This document shows, one piece after another, positions 1-8,318 of a stretch of DNA of 64,000 bases (position 1 is the first letter of the stretch; each line of letters opens with the position of its first letter). The notes under the pieces are model-generated. The model was given only the letters and a program-made list of their open reading frames with translations, was not told the origin of the DNA and did no database searches. Position numbers and translations under genes: made by a program. Source of the stretch: an uncultured Acetobacteraceae bacterium (GTDB lineage Bacteria; Pseudomonadota; Alphaproteobacteria; Acetobacterales; Acetobacteraceae); assembly GCA_903924985.1 (NCBI GenBank), contig CAIYDT010000046.1, positions 1 through 64,000 of the forward strand. The letters run 5' to 3'.

Positions 1-136
1 AACGCATCGTCTCGGGTCGCACCAAGCGGAATGCACTGGAAACTCTGCTGCCATGGAACTGGCCGGCGGAAAACGGTGCAGCCAAGGCTGACACGGGGTA
101 AAGTCAACATCACCGTGCCGCGCCGGCGACGCTTAC
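1..136 (+). mobile_element. IS66-family element, right-end fragment
   Basis: Positions 3-101 read in frame as the last 32 residues of an IS66 TnpC-type transposase and end in a TAA stop. The LLPWNW motif near the C-terminus is characteristic of the family. About 35 bp later the sequence GCCGGCGACGCTTAC ends at 136. Its reverse complement begins GTAAGCG, the usual IS66 terminal inverted repeat, so 136 is taken as the element boundary. The rest of the element lies outside the window. The sequence just beyond is an IS1380-type transposase fragment, so this is one mobile element placed next to or inside another. The boundary is inferred from one end only. Confidence 0.6.
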
Positions 137-156
137 GCAGGTCAGGGCGCCACCCC

Positions 157-684
157 TCAACATCGTGCTGGCGGCAACGGACGCAACGCCACGACGGCGT
201 CGAGGATTTGCTGGAACAGGCCACGCGACACCATCACCTCAGCCATCTGGAACGTGATCGACCGCCCGTGCCGGACGATCTTCGCGCCGATCTTCACCAA
301 CCGATCCCGCAGCGTGGTCATCGACCAGTGGCTGACCGCCTCGGGTAGCGCCAGGGTGCGTAAGAAGTTCGCGAGGTTATAGGCCAGGGCATGCAGTTGC
401 AGCCGCACCGCGTTGGCGGCGAAGCGGTGACAGGACAGGCGCATCCAGGTGACCGCGTTCTTCCCCTCTTTGATGTACTGCTCCGCGGTGCCGCGCTGGT
501 TGTAGAACATCGTCACTCGTTCCGGTGGCCGGGTCATATTGGTCACAATGAACCCTACGCGCGGATACAACTCGCCAGGATGCCACTCGACCTTGGCCAC
601 CACCCGGCGCGGCTTGCTCCACGACGCAGCCTGATACCTGAAGCTGGCATAATATCGGCGCACGTCATGTGGTGGGGCCGACAC
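157..684 (-). pseudogene. IS1380-family transposase, C-terminal fragment
   Basis: About 175 codons correspond to the C-terminal part of an IS1380-type DDE transposase. Recognisable stretches are PHDVRRYYASFRYQA, KVEWHPGELYPRVGF and RGTAEQYIKEGK; the last holds the probable third catalytic acid (Glu). Full proteins of this family run to roughly 430-470 residues, and the N-terminal half with the first two Asp residues is absent. The ATG at 684 is simply the first Met in a truncated frame. Homology stops near 684, and 685-819 shows no transposase coding. The 3' end of the fragment lies about 20 bp from the IS66 right end. It cannot encode an active transposase. Confidence 0.75.
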
Positions 685-819
685 TGCTGACAGTCGATTT
701 AGACCTCGCGGTCGCAGCGGAAATGCGAGGCTACAGTGTGCAGAATTTTAACCATTACAGATAGGCTTCCCCTTTATCCTCCCGCGGGGCCGACAAAAAT
801 TGGGCATATCGCTTAGCCC

Positions 820-2676
820 CTACCGCACGACCGCCGCGATCTCATGAAACAACCGCGCCGGCAGCCCCCCGCCCTGCACATTCTTCATCGGGCGGTTGTC
901 GTCGTTGCCCAGCCACACCCCGATCATCGTCCCATCCACCCAGCCGATGAACCAGGCATCGCGGTAATCCGACGTGGTGCCGGTCTTGCCCGCCACGGCG
1001 CGGCCCGACACAGCCGCCGCCTTGCCGGTGCCTCGGCTGACCACGGCCGTCATCATGCGGGCCATCATGGCGGCCAGATCGGGGTCGATGGCTTTCTCCG
1101 GCGGGACGTGAGGCGCGGTTTCGATGGCATAGGGCGCGATCCTGCGCCCCCCGTTGAAGAACGTGGCGTAGGCGCCGGTGAGTTCCAACAGCCCGACCTC
1201 CCCGGTGCCCAGCGCCAGGGACGCGTCGTTCGGTAGTTTGTCCGCGATGCCAAGCCGGGCGGCGGTGGCGGCTATTGCCTTTGGGCCGCCATTCGCCAGC
1301 AGCAGGCGCACCGACACGGTGTTGATGGACTCCGCCAGGGCGTCCTCCAGCGAAACCTCCCCCTGAAACCGGCGCTCGAAATTGGACGGGCTCCAATTCC
1401 CGATCTTCACCGGCGCATCCAGCACCGTATCGTCGGGCCGAGCGCCGCGTTCGAGGGCGGTGAGCCACACGAAGGGTTTGAAGGCGGAACCGGGTTGCCG
1501 CCGCGCCAGCACCCCTCGGTTATAGGGGCTGGAATGGTAATCGCGCCCCCCCACCATGGCCCGCACCGCCCCGGTGGAGGGATCCAGCACCACCACCGCC
1601 CCTTGGGTGACCCCCGCCGCCGCCCCCGGCCCATCCAAAAGTGCGGCCAACCGGGTTTCCGCCACCTCCTGAACCCCGCGGTCCAGCGTCGTCCGCAGGG
1701 TGGCGTCGGCGTTGGCGGGCAGCAGAGTGGTCGCCTGCTCCGCCACCCAATCGGCGTACCAGCCGGGGGAAATGGTGGGGTTTGGGGGCAGGGCGATGCT
1801 GGCGACCGCGGCTTGCATCTGCGCCGGGGTGATGGCCCCGGTGTCCGCCATGGCCGCCAAAACTTCCTTCGCGCGGGCAATCGCGCCGGCCGGGTTGGTG
1901 CGGGGGTTGATGCGCGACGGCGCTCGGGGCAACCCGGCCAGCATGGCGGACTGCCATAGGTTGGCCTTGCGCGCCGACACCCCGAAATACATGCGCGACG
2001 CCGCGTCCACCCCCCAGGCGCCGGAGCCCAAATAGACGCGGTTCAGGTAGATCTCCAGGATTTCCCGCTTGGAGAAGCTGTGCTCCAGCCACAGGGTCAG
2101 CAGCAGCTCCTGCACCTTGCGCCGCACGGTGCGGGCATTGGTCAGGAACAGGGTCTTGGCCACCTGCTGCGTCAAAGTGGAGCCGCCTTGCACCACCCGG
2201 CCATTGATAAGATTGACAAAAGCGGCGCGCGCCAGCCCGATCGGGTCGATGCCGGGGTGGTGCCAGAACCGCCGGTCCTCCACCGCAACCAGCGCGGCGG
2301 GGAGTTCCTTCGGCATATCAGGCAGGCGGAGCGAGTCCCCCACGACATCCCCGAACGTCGCGAAAATCTGCCCGGACCGGTCCTGCAGCGTCAGGCTCGG
2401 CCGCCGCACGGCGTCGAGGGCGGATTCCGGCCGGGGCAGGTCGCGGGCGAACCACAGCACCATCGCGGCGAGCGCGAGGGCACCCCAGACACTGAGCAGA
2501 ACGCTCCATTTGAGGATACGGCGCAGCCAGGAGCGGCGTTTGGGCTTTTCGGCTTGACGTTGGCGGCTCGAGGGCGGCGGCGGGCGCGGCACCACGCCGG
2601 CCGGGCGCTGGGGATGCGCGACGATTCGGGGCGGGGTTCGGCGGGTGGGGGCGGTGGTGCGAGGCGCGCGGGGCAT
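820..2676 (-). CDS. Penicillin-binding protein 1A family (bifunctional transglycosylase/transpeptidase)
   Basis: Class A PBP that polymerises and cross-links peptidoglycan in the periplasm, anchored in the inner membrane. With the start at 2676 it has about 618 residues: a Pro/Arg-rich cytoplasmic N-terminus, one membrane helix near 57-75, and a GT51 transglycosylase domain with the VEDRRFWHHPG motif (catalytic Glu near 133) and the GGSTLTQQVAK motif. The transpeptidase domain follows, with SAFK (Ser near 397), SIN (near 450) and KTGT (near 564). An in-frame ATG at 2802 would add 42 unrelated residues and come close to the divergent gene starting at 2822, so 2676 is preferred. Most E. coli class A PBPs are longer; this is the compact alphaproteobacterial form. 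Confidence 0.92.
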   Translation of the reverse strand: MPRAPRTTAPTRRTPPRIVAHPQRPAGVVPRPPPPSSRQRQAEKPKRRSWLRRILKWSVLLSVWGALALAAMVLWFARDLPRPESALDAVRRPSLTLQDRSGQIFATFGDVVGDSLRLPDMPKELPAALVAVEDRRFWHHPGIDPIGLARAAFVNLINGRVVQGGSTLTQQVAKTLFLTNARTVRRKVQELLLTLWLEHSFSKREILEIYLNRVYLGSGAWGVDAASRMYFGVSARKANLWQSAMLAGLPRAPSRINPRTNPAGAIARAKEVLAAMADTGAITPAQMQAAVASIALPPNPTISPGWYADWVAEQATTLLPANADATLRTTLDRGVQEVAETRLAALLDGPGAAAGVTQGAVVVLDPSTGAVRAMVGGRDYHSSPYNRGVLARRQPGSAFKPFVWLTALERGARPDDTVLDAPVKIGNWSPSNFERRFQGEVSLEDALAESINTVSVRLLLANGGPKAIAATAARLGIADKLPNDASLALGTGEVGLLELTGAYATFFNGGRRIAPYAIETAPHVPPEKAIDPDLAAMMARMMTAVVSRGTGKAAAVSGRAVAGKTGTTSDYRDAWFIGWVDGTMIGVWLGNDDNRPMKNVQGGGLPARLFHEIAAVVR

Positions 2677-2821
2677 CGATGGAGTCCAGGGGGCGCGGTT
2701 ATCGCAAGTCCTGGGGTGGGGGGGAAGGCGGCCTGGAGTACAGACCGATCGCGTGTGGCCGCTTGATCCCATCGATTGCTCCCGCCAGTCTCCCGAACCC
2801 AATCACCCAGCGAGCTCCCCC

Positions 2822-3739
2822 ATGAATGGCCTCTTCCTCGACGCCGTAGACGACCTCGCCGAGGTCTGCCAGCGCGTGTCCCGCCCCGGCGACCCGCCCG
2901 TCACCATCAACGAACAGGCCGAAATCCCCGCCAGCGACCTCCCCCGCCTCACCGCCGGCTACGACTTCGTGTTTAACGACCACTCGCAACTGCCCACCGA
3001 CGCCATGCGCCAATGCGTGGGCCTGAAGCACGTCATCTTCCTCGGCACCGGCGCCCGCAGCTACATGAACCCCGAGGAATTGGCCGAGCTAGGCATCGCC
3101 GTTCACATCATCAAGGGCTACGGCGACACGGCGGTGGCGGAGCACAGCATCGCCCTCATGTGGGCCGCCGCCCGCGGCATCGCCGCCATGGATAGCGGCA
3201 TGCGCGCCGGCCAGTGGTTCCGCACCGAGGGCATGGAGCTGACGGGTAAAACCATCGGCCTGCTCGGCTACGGCGGTATCGGGGCAGAGGTCGCGCGCAT
3301 CGCCCACGGTTCCGGCATGAAAGTGCAAGCCTGGAACCGCAGCCCCAAACAGGCGCCGAACGTGACATTCACCGATCTGGACACCGTCCTGGCGACCAGC
3401 GACGTCCTGTCCATCCATCTGCTGCTGAACGATGAGACGCGGGGCTTCCTCGACAAAGAGCGGATCGCCCGGATCAAGAAGGGCGCCATCCTGGTCAACA
3501 CCGCCCGCGGTGCCATCGTGGACGAGGCAGCGATGATACAGGCCCTGAAAACCGGCCACCTCCGCCACGCCGCCTTGGATGTGTTCGCGACGGAGCCGCT
3601 ACCGGCCGGCCACGAACTGACCACCCTGCCAAACGCCACCCTGTCGGCCCACAGTGCCTTCCGCACGCCGGAGGCCAGCGAAAAACTCCTTCGGATGGCG
3701 CTCGACATCGCATGCACCCTCCCCGCGGCGGGCGTATAA
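2822..3739 (+). CDS. D-2-hydroxyacid dehydrogenase (NAD(P)-dependent)
   Basis: A 305-residue member of the D-isomer-specific 2-hydroxyacid dehydrogenase family, related to phosphoglycerate and glyoxylate/hydroxypyruvate reductases; cytosolic. The Rossmann glycine motif LLGYGGIGAEVARI is present. The catalytic Arg is expected in NTARGAIVDE, and the catalytic His is probably in LSAHSAFRTPEA near the C-terminus. The ATG at 2822 starts the recognisable catalytic domain. The longer upstream frame overlaps the divergent PBP gene and has no family similarity. The substrate cannot be read from sequence. It is transcribed alone, divergently from the PBP, with insertion-sequence debris downstream. Confidence 0.88.
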   Translation: MNGLFLDAVDDLAEVCQRVSRPGDPPVTINEQAEIPASDLPRLTAGYDFVFNDHSQLPTDAMRQCVGLKHVIFLGTGARSYMNPEELAELGIAVHIIKGYGDTAVAEHSIALMWAAARGIAAMDSGMRAGQWFRTEGMELTGKTIGLLGYGGIGAEVARIAHGSGMKVQAWNRSPKQAPNVTFTDLDTVLATSDVLSIHLLLNDETRGFLDKERIARIKKGAILVNTARGAIVDEAAMIQALKTGHLRHAALDVFATEPLPAGHELTTLPNATLSAHSAFRTPEASEKLLRMALDIACTLPAAGV

Positions 3740-3862
3740 CGGTAACAAGCTCGGCAGATGCCCGCCATGACCATGTTAAAACGTCAGCGCGCCCAGATAA
3801 TTCGATTGTTGTTGGACGGCCCCTAACGCTCGAGAACGATTCTCAGGTCTGGCCCGAGGACA

Positions 3863-4014
3863 AATTTTTTGGCCGGTGCGCTCGGCAAAGTCGGCCTGCT
3901 GAGAGCAAAGCGATGATCGAGCGTGGCCACGATCCGCCGCTGACGCGGCAGGCGGAGCTGCTGAAGCTCGGGTGGAGCACCCTCTATTACCAACCCCGCT
4001 TTGTGCCCGAGGAT
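3863..4014 (+). pseudogene. IS3-family orfA/orfB junction remnant
   Basis: Positions 3863-3916 read NFLAGALGKVGLLRAKR then stop, the usual C-terminus of an IS3-type OrfA. The ATG at 3913 overlaps that stop (ATGA) and opens a second frame containing PLTRQAELLKLGWSTLYYQP, the usual N-terminus of OrfB. This is the normal orfA/orfB overlap where programmed -1 frameshifting occurs. Both frames are cut: OrfA lacks its HTH part and OrfB loses similarity after about 35 residues. The fragment lies directly upstream of the IS630-type element. Nothing else coding was seen in 3740-4085. Confidence 0.65.
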
Positions 4015-4070
4015 GACGAAACATCAAACGTGAGGATGACGTAAACCAACGCGAGGTTGATGTAAAAGAG
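4009..4070 (+). repeat. Three degenerate ~20-bp tandem units
   Basis: Units near 4009-4030, 4031-4050 and 4051-4070 share the core GAGGATGACG(T)AAAC; the third is diverged to GAGGTTGATGTAAAA. They sit between the IS3 remnant and the left end of the IS630 element. They could be a decayed end structure or a chance array. No function is assigned. Confidence 0.4.
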
Positions 4071-4085
4071 AGGCGCAGGCGCGGT

Positions 4086-5231
4086 TATACCCCGACTCCG
4101 GCATAACCCGAAAAAATCGCTTGCCAAGGGGTTGGAACGGGATTCTGCTGTTTTGCATGATCCGGCGCGGCTTCCTCGACCCAGAATCACGGCGAGACCT
4201 GATTGAACTGGCCCGCGACGGGTCAGCGGCTCACCGGCTCGCCCGGCGTGCCAACGCCCTGGTCCTCCTTGATGACGGCATGACATGCGCGGCCATCGCC
4301 AAGGTCTTGTTCCTCGACGACGACACGATCCGTACCTGGTACCAACTCTACAAGGAAGACGGCATCGAAGGCTTGGCGAGCTTCCATCACGAGGGTGGGG
4401 CCTGCCGTTTGACCGTGGAACAGCAGGACAAGTTGAAAGCCTGGGTTTCCAGCACCCTGCCTCGTACGACCCGTCAGATTGGCGCCTGGATCGCGGTGGA
4501 ATTCGGCATCGAATACCACACCCGGTCCGGCCTGATCGCGCTGATGCATCGGCTTGGTATGGAACATCGCAAGCCAACAGCGATCTCGCGCAAGTTAATC
4601 CCCGCGAAGCAAGCAGCCTTTATCGCGGCCTACGAGGCCCTGCTGAACCAATTATCCGCCGATGAAGCCGTCATTTTCGCCGATGCGGTGCACCCGACGC
4701 ACGCGGCGCGCCCGGTCGGCTGCTGGGCCCCGAAAGACACGCCTGTCGCGATCGAACAAAGCAGCGGGCGGGATCGCCTGAACATCCATGGCGCCATCGA
4801 CCTCGAAACCGGCCGGACGGTCATGAAGGACGTCCTGACCGTGGATGCCCTGAGCACGATCCTGCTCCTGACCTCGTTGGAAGCGTTGTATCCCGGCATG
4901 CGCCTGATCCATGTCTTTCTGGACAATGCCCGTTACCATCACGCGAAGTTAGTGAAGGCCTGGCTGGCGAGGCCGGACTGCCGGATCAGGCTGCACTTCG
5001 TTCCCGCCTATTGTCCGCATCTCAACCCCATCGAGCGATTATGGGGATTGATGCATCGGCACATCACCCACAACAAGTGCTACCCAAGTTTCAAGGATTT
5101 CAGCATCGCCATGCTGGCATTCTTGCGCAACGAGGTGCCGCGGAACTGGCGGGCATACTGTGACGAGGTGACCGACAATTTCCGGATCATCGACCCGAAG
5201 GAATTCCGGATTATCGCGTGAACAGGGTATA
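4086..5231 (+). mobile_element. IS630-family insertion sequence, apparently complete
   Basis: The element is about 1.15 kb with one transposase gene. Imperfect terminal inverted repeats are visible. Left 4086-4113 begins TATACCCCG. The reverse complement of the right end, 5204-5231, begins TATACCCTG. They match at about 19 of 28 positions. TA dinucleotides at both ends fit the TA target duplication of this family; because the ends read TATA, the exact boundary is uncertain by 2 bp. The right end lies 20 bp before the autotransporter start codon. Confidence 0.8.
4157..5221 (+). CDS. IS630-family transposase
   Basis: A 354-residue DDE transposase that catalyses cut-and-paste movement into TA sites. 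An N-terminal helix-turn-helix region (about 23-65) precedes the catalytic core. The triad is visible as Asp176 in IFADAVHPTH, Asp256 in VFLDNARYHHA and Glu293 in NPIERLWGLM. The ATG at 4157 is preferred; an upstream TTG at 4121 in the same frame adds 12 residues without similarity. Length and all three catalytic residues suggest it is functional. It is the only gene of the element and is transcribed towards the autotransporter. Confidence 0.92.
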   Translation: MIRRGFLDPESRRDLIELARDGSAAHRLARRANALVLLDDGMTCAAIAKVLFLDDDTIRTWYQLYKEDGIEGLASFHHEGGACRLTVEQQDKLKAWVSSTLPRTTRQIGAWIAVEFGIEYHTRSGLIALMHRLGMEHRKPTAISRKLIPAKQAAFIAAYEALLNQLSADEAVIFADAVHPTHAARPVGCWAPKDTPVAIEQSSGRDRLNIHGAIDLETGRTVMKDVLTVDALSTILLLTSLEALYPGMRLIHVFLDNARYHHAKLVKAWLARPDCRIRLHFVPAYCPHLNPIERLWGLMHRHITHNKCYPSFKDFSIAMLAFLRNEVPRNWRAYCDEVTDNFRIIDPKEFRIIA

Positions 5232-5251
5232 TCTTGAAAAGGGCGGAGCAT

Positions 5252-7576
5252 ATGGATCATTCAGGCCAGGCGCGGTTGGTGCGTTCAGGTATGGCGGCAA
5301 TTGCAAGTGTGGCCGTGGGATTCATCCCGCAATTCGCCCGAGCCGCCAACTATACAATCGACAACAATACGCCGCAGACCGTGGCAAATCTCCCAGCATC
5401 GCCGCTCACGGGTTGGTTGACTGTTGGCGATACCAATCCCAACCAGAGCCTGACAATCGGTACCCCTGGTTATTCGGCCGCCTTGCTGCAGATCGGCAAT
5501 GCAGCCGGCTCCACGGGGAATACCGTCGTCATCAATGGCACAGCCTATAGCAATATCGCTGGTAGTCCCGCGATAACCGGACCTGCACTGCTTGTCGGCG
5601 TCGATGGCAGCGGCAACCAGTTGACGATTTCCAACGCCGGGTCCATCACGATCAGCAAGATCGACGGCAGCAGTGCATATGACTTGCAAATCGGCTACAA
5701 GAACACAGCCAGCAACAACACGCTGACGGTGACTGGCAGCGGCAGTACGCTGAGTGTCAACGCATCCACGATTTATGTCGGCTATTCGGCCTCGGGCAAT
5801 ACCTTGCGGGTCGCCGACGGTGGCACGGTATCGGCGCTACAGATGCGGGTGGGTGGCGGCACCGGCAGCTATGGCGGCGCTGCCAATAATAACATGGTTG
5901 TCGTCACTGGCGTCGGTTCCAGCCTGACGACTGCCGGCAGCTTCAACCTCGGCGCAACGGGATCTTCTCTTGGTACGGGGAACCAGTTGCAGGTATTGGA
6001 CGGCGCGCATGTCAGTATTGGCGTGGCCAACAGCAAGACGCTGACCATCGGCCAGGCGGACAACGCCAATAATAACGGCGCAACGGTCTCGGGGGCTGGG
6101 TCGCTTCTGACGGTTTCGAATCTCGTCGTCTGTGCCTCCTCGGTCACCGGCAATACCAGCAACTACCTATCTGTAGACGCTGCCGGTGCCTTGGTGTCCC
6201 AAACCGGGATCACCTTCAATAAGAACACGCTTTATATCTTCGGCGTGGGCGGCGCCTCGCATGCCAGCGCAACGGCTGTGGGTGCGATCGGCATTGCGGC
6301 CAACGCGACCTTCCGTCCTACGCTTGCCGCGGCAACACCCGTGACGGCACATCAGACTGTGCTGCAGGGCGGCACTGTCAGTGGCACTTTCTCCACCCTG
6401 GATGCAAGTTCCCTGCCGACCGGCTTTGCCCCATCTCTGCGCTATACCAGCAGCGCTGTCTGGCTCGATCTGACATCGCAATTAGGTAACGGGGCCGGGC
6501 TGGATGGCAACCAGAGCGCCGTTGCCGCCGGCATCAATGCTGGTTTCAATAGCGCGGGCGCTACCCTTCCGGCGGGCCTCCTCTCCCTCTATTCGATGGA
6601 CGCGGCCACATTGGCGCGCCAACTGACTCTGCTATCGGGCGAGGTGGCAATAGGGGCGCAGCAAGTTGGCTTGCAGATGGGCAGTGGCTTCCTTCGGCTT
6701 CTTGGTGACCCCCTGCTACAGACAGTGAAGGAACAGAATGGCGTTCGCCTCTGGCTGGGCGGCTATGGCGGCTACACCACGTTCAACGGCAATGGGTCAG
6801 TGGGGAGCCATCAGCTCTCCCTGCGGGAAGGCGGTCTGGCGATCGGCGGTGAATATAGACTGGCACCGGACACGGTGGTGGGAGTGGCGCTGGGTGGCGG
6901 TTCCGCGAACTGGTCGATGGCGTCCGGCCTGGGTAGCGGCCGCGCCGATGCCATGCAACTCGGTGTCTATGGCAAGAGCTGGATTGAATCCGCCTATGTC
7001 ATGGGTGCACTGGCGTTCGGCAACGATTGGACGAATACGACCCGCGCCGTCATGGGCGAACAGCCCAAGGGTAATTTCAGCGCCCAGACCTATTCCGCCC
7101 GCCTTGAGGGCGGCTACCGCCTGCCAGTAAGCAGCTGGGGCGTTACGCCTTATGCCGCCCTGCAAGTGCAGAACTACCGGTCGCCCGGCTATACCGAGAC
7201 CGAAGCGGCCGGGGCAGGCGCTGCCGCACTCAATTTCGCCAGTAAGAGCGTGACCGACCCGATGACCGAGCTTGGCGTTCGGTTCGAGCAAACGCTGCCG
7301 CTGGCAAGCAAGTCACAGGCTATGACGGTGCGGTTGGGGTTGGCATGGGCGCATGACTTCAACCCGCATGCCAGTATGGCCGCGAGTTTTGCCAGCATGG
7401 CCGGCACGAATTTCGTTGTGAATGGGGCGCCGCGCGCGCGCGATGCAGCCCTGGTCTCCGCCGGGCTCGACTGGCGCCTGGGCGAACGCTGGTCGCTGTT
7501 TGCCGGAGTCGAAACCGCGTTGGCCGGCCAGGCGATAGGGTTTAATGCGGTCACGCGTATTGGCATAACCTGGTGA
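5252..7576 (+). CDS. Autotransporter (type Va) outer membrane beta-barrel protein
   Basis: A 774-residue self-secreted surface protein. A Sec-type signal peptide ends near ARA-AN at residues 31-32. The passenger is rich in Asn, Ser, Thr and Gly and carries repeats of the form GNTLxVxxGGTVS...VG, like those in type V secretion and PEP-CTERM proteins. The last ~270 residues form the translocator barrel, beginning near GVRLWLGGYGGY and ending in the aromatic residue of GITW, as needed for BAM recognition. The ATG at 5252 has GGAG at 5245-5248; an in-frame TTG at 5234 is less likely because it adds charged residues before the signal peptide. The function of the passenger is not recognisable. The IS630 right end lies 20 bp upstream, so the native promoter is probably gone or displaced. 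Confidence 0.85.
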   Translation: MDHSGQARLVRSGMAAIASVAVGFIPQFARAANYTIDNNTPQTVANLPASPLTGWLTVGDTNPNQSLTIGTPGYSAALLQIGNAAGSTGNTVVINGTAYSNIAGSPAITGPALLVGVDGSGNQLTISNAGSITISKIDGSSAYDLQIGYKNTASNNTLTVTGSGSTLSVNASTIYVGYSASGNTLRVADGGTVSALQMRVGGGTGSYGGAANNNMVVVTGVGSSLTTAGSFNLGATGSSLGTGNQLQVLDGAHVSIGVANSKTLTIGQADNANNNGATVSGAGSLLTVSNLVVCASSVTGNTSNYLSVDAAGALVSQTGITFNKNTLYIFGVGGASHASATAVGAIGIAANATFRPTLAAATPVTAHQTVLQGGTVSGTFSTLDASSLPTGFAPSLRYTSSAVWLDLTSQLGNGAGLDGNQSAVAAGINAGFNSAGATLPAGLLSLYSMDAATLARQLTLLSGEVAIGAQQVGLQMGSGFLRLLGDPLLQTVKEQNGVRLWLGGYGGYTTFNGNGSVGSHQLSLREGGLAIGGEYRLAPDTVVGVALGGGSANWSMASGLGSGRADAMQLGVYGKSWIESAYVMGALAFGNDWTNTTRAVMGEQPKGNFSAQTYSARLEGGYRLPVSSWGVTPYAALQVQNYRSPGYTETEAAGAGAAALNFASKSVTDPMTELGVRFEQTLPLASKSQAMTVRLGLAWAHDFNPHASMAASFASMAGTNFVVNGAPRARDAALVSAGLDWRLGERWSLFAGVETALAGQAIGFNAVTRIGITW

Positions 7577-7611
7577 TGCGTACGCGATCCGCATCCGATC
7601 ATTGAGGTGAG

Positions 7612-7649
7612 TGTCGGCACGCTCGATCCGCGCAGCGCGCGTGCCGCAC
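7612..7649 (+). terminator. Candidate hairpin downstream of the autotransporter
   Basis: GGCACGC at 7616-7622 pairs with GCGTGCC at 7639-7645, and flanking bases extend the stem imperfectly. It begins about 36 bp after the autotransporter stop. There is no U-tract, so intrinsic termination is only a possibility. Confidence 0.3.
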
Positions 7650-7719
7650 ATCTCGGCTATCAGCAATATGAGAGTATGTTGCCACCTTCGTTCGTTCGGC
7701 ATCAGGGCGAAAGGAATTC

Positions 7720-7896
7720 ATGTCTTATCAATTCAACATCAACGCCAAGGGATTTTCAGAAATTTCCATTCCGCTACTGCCAGTCGATATTCAGGATATT
7801 TTCGCTATGCGAATATCCGAAATCTCTAAATGGAAAGCTCTCATGCAACAGGCTGCGTACTTTGGTGACGCCGTCGCCGCCTCCCTCGCCGCCTAG
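7720..7896 (+). CDS. Small hypothetical protein, 58 aa
   Basis: An open frame with ATG at 7720 and TAG at 7894-7896, preceded by a good Shine-Dalgarno sequence (AAAGGA, about 5 nt before the ATG). The product begins MSYQFNINAKG and ends in an alanine-rich tail. No family is recognised. The first half uses A/T-ending codons much more than neighbouring genes, suggesting foreign origin or non-coding sequence. It is not linked to the frameshifted gene that follows at 7931. The good ribosome-binding site is the main reason for listing it. Confidence 0.4.
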   Translation: MSYQFNINAKGFSEISIPLLPVDIQDIFAMRISEISKWKALMQQAAYFGDAVAASLAA

Positions 7897-7918
7897 TTGC
7901 TTGGCTGATACCGAAAAA

Positions 7919-7945
7919 ATGGAACCACAGATGAACATGGATAAC
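7919..7945 (-). repeat. Dispersed repeat, copy 1
   Basis: The reverse complement reads GTTATCCATGTTCATCTGTGG followed by TTCCAT. A related copy lies at 30784-30820 on the plus strand (CATCCGTGTTCATC, a 9-bp insertion, CCGTGGTTCCAAAT). Copy 1 overlaps the start of the GxxExxY gene. Confidence 0.5.
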
Positions 7946-8318
7946 GATAAAAGCCACCTGACCGCGATCTCGGAGCGGATCATCGGGTGCGCGTGTACCG
8001 TGGCGAATACGCTCGGCGCCGGATTTGTCGAGAAAAGTGTATGAAAATGTGCTGGCCCACGAACTGCGAAAAAACGGGGCCTCGGTCGCCCAACAACACG
8101 CCATCGTAGTCCGCTACGATGGCGTTGTCGTCGGGTCCTACGCCGCCGATCTGTTGATCGAGGACCAGGTCCTGGTGGAGCTGAAGGTGGTCCGAGCACT
8201 CGACGCCGCCCACATGGCCCAATGCCTGAACTACCTGAAGGCCACAGGCCTGCCGCTCTGCCTGTTGTTAAACTTCGGCCGCCCGCGCCTCGAGATAAAA
8301 CGCCTCGTCCGGGGCTAA
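7931..8318 (+). pseudogene. GxxExxY family protein, frameshifted
   Basis: The first frame (7931-8043) carries the family N-terminus and stops after TLGAGFVEKSV. The next frame resumes with KVYENVLAHELRKNG and runs to 8318. Reading GFVEK-VYENVLAHEL requires removing one A from the AAAA run at 8033-8036, so a single-base insertion separates the two parts. Joined, the protein would be about 128 residues, normal for this family of small PD-(D/E)XK-like proteins of uncertain function; ADLLIEDQVLVELK and LNYLKATGLPLCLLLNFG match its core. It is either a recent pseudogene or a homopolymer sequencing error. Confidence 0.75.
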
